From Candidatus Dadabacteria bacterium (lineage in GTDB: Bacteria; Desulfobacterota_D; UBA1144; Nemesobacterales; UBA2774), in the NCBI GenBank assembly GCA_020054175.1, contig JAGVLR010000207.1, positions 1 to 13,584 on the forward strand: DNA of 13,584 nt, in the 5' to 3' direction. The notes below the pieces were generated by a model. It ran no database searches. It had not been told where the DNA came from and saw nothing but the letters and a program-made list of their open reading frames with translations. Numbering within the stretch: the first letter of the stretch is position 1; each line of letters starts with the position of its first letter. The translations under genes and the position numbers were made by a program. Below, piece by piece: positions 13,248 through 13,584 of this stretch.

Positions 13248-13584
13248 ATGGAAGACATACAAACCCTCCGCCGCATACTGGCGGAGTATAAGACCATAGC
13301 GGTCGTCGGGCTTTCGGACAAGTGGCACAGGCCAAGCAACTTCGCCGCTAAATATCTCAAGGACCACGGATACAAAATAATCCCGGTCAATCCCGGGCAG
13401 AAGGAGATACTCGGGGAGAAATGCTATCCGAGCCTCCTCGACATCCCGGAGAAGGTGGACGTCGTCGACATATTCAGAAAACCGGAGGACGTCCCGCCCA
13501 TAGTCGAGGATGCTATAAAGATAGGTGCTAAGGTGATATGGATGCAGATAGGTGTCATAAACGAGGAGGCCGCGAAGCGGGCCA
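13248..13584 (+). CDS. CoA-binding domain protein, YccU type, C-terminus cut by window edge
   Basis: The first 112 codons of a small Rossmann-fold CoA-binding protein, open to the window end; the family is about 140 residues. Evidence: a glycine-containing first strand-turn IAVVGLSDKWHRPS (17-30), SNFAAKYLKDHGYKIIPVNP (30-49), then the Glu/Cys-containing GEKCYPSLLDIPEKVDVVDIFRKPE (56-80), and IWMQIGVINEEAA (97-109). All are hallmarks of the YccU/DUF family related to the CoA-binding domain of succinyl-CoA synthetase. It is a single-domain cytoplasmic protein and its cellular role is not established. ATG 13248 is supported by AAAGGA seven bases upstream. It is separated from the cytochrome by a 116-base leader with a hairpin, so it probably has its own promoter. 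Confidence 0.9.
   Translation, partial: MEDIQTLRRILAEYKTIAVVGLSDKWHRPSNFAAKYLKDHGYKIIPVNPGQKEILGEKCYPSLLDIPEKVDVVDIFRKPEDVPPIVEDAIKIGAKVIWMQIGVINEEAAKRA

Overview
The window is a compact stretch of bacterial chromosome of moderately high GC, with many ATA (Ile) and AGG (Arg) codons. The pairing of a bacterial alpha-2-macroglobulin with penicillin-binding protein 1C, plus a secreted c-type cytochrome, points to a Gram-negative organism with a periplasm. The lineage cannot be fixed from the sequence. A deltaproteobacterial-like or other uncultured phylum is a guess.

Left part (1-3029). A CrcB/FluC fluoride channel gene on the minus strand runs off the left edge. It diverges from a plus-strand cluster: a trans-aconitate 2-methyltransferase-like enzyme, a polytopic membrane protein, a two-helix membrane protein with a PH-like domain (TTG start), and a RimJ/RimL-type GNAT acetyltransferase. 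The last three genes are close together and probably co-transcribed.

Middle (3030-4367). On the minus strand lies a classical short-chain dehydrogenase/reductase. Downstream of it is an AT-rich, palindrome-rich gap, then an overlooked 30-residue single-helix membrane protein (3123-3215), then a hairpin followed by a T run on the minus strand. The small gene has no Shine-Dalgarno sequence, but a promoter-like element sits so close to its ATG that a leaderless transcript is possible. The 214-base gap 4154-4367 is a divergent promoter region.

Right part (4368-13131). A large alpha-2-macroglobulin gene is broken by a one-base frameshift near 6912-6941 into two overlapping frames of 857 and 982 codons. 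Repairing the shift gives about 1839 residues with the CLEQ thioester motif intact. It is followed after 14 bases by pbpC (PBP1C), the known partner in the yfhM-pbpC pair. After 3 more bases comes a secreted protein with an N-terminal domain resembling the sulfite-oxidase fold but lacking cysteine, and a C-terminal monoheme cytochrome c. The three form a tight operon. Known biology suggests that the macroglobulin traps invading proteases in the periplasm while PBP1C repairs peptidoglycan. The role of the cytochrome here is unknown.

Right edge (13132-13584). A hairpin-containing leader precedes a YccU-type CoA-binding protein cut off by the window end. I saw no tRNA, rRNA, CRISPR array or insertion sequence.
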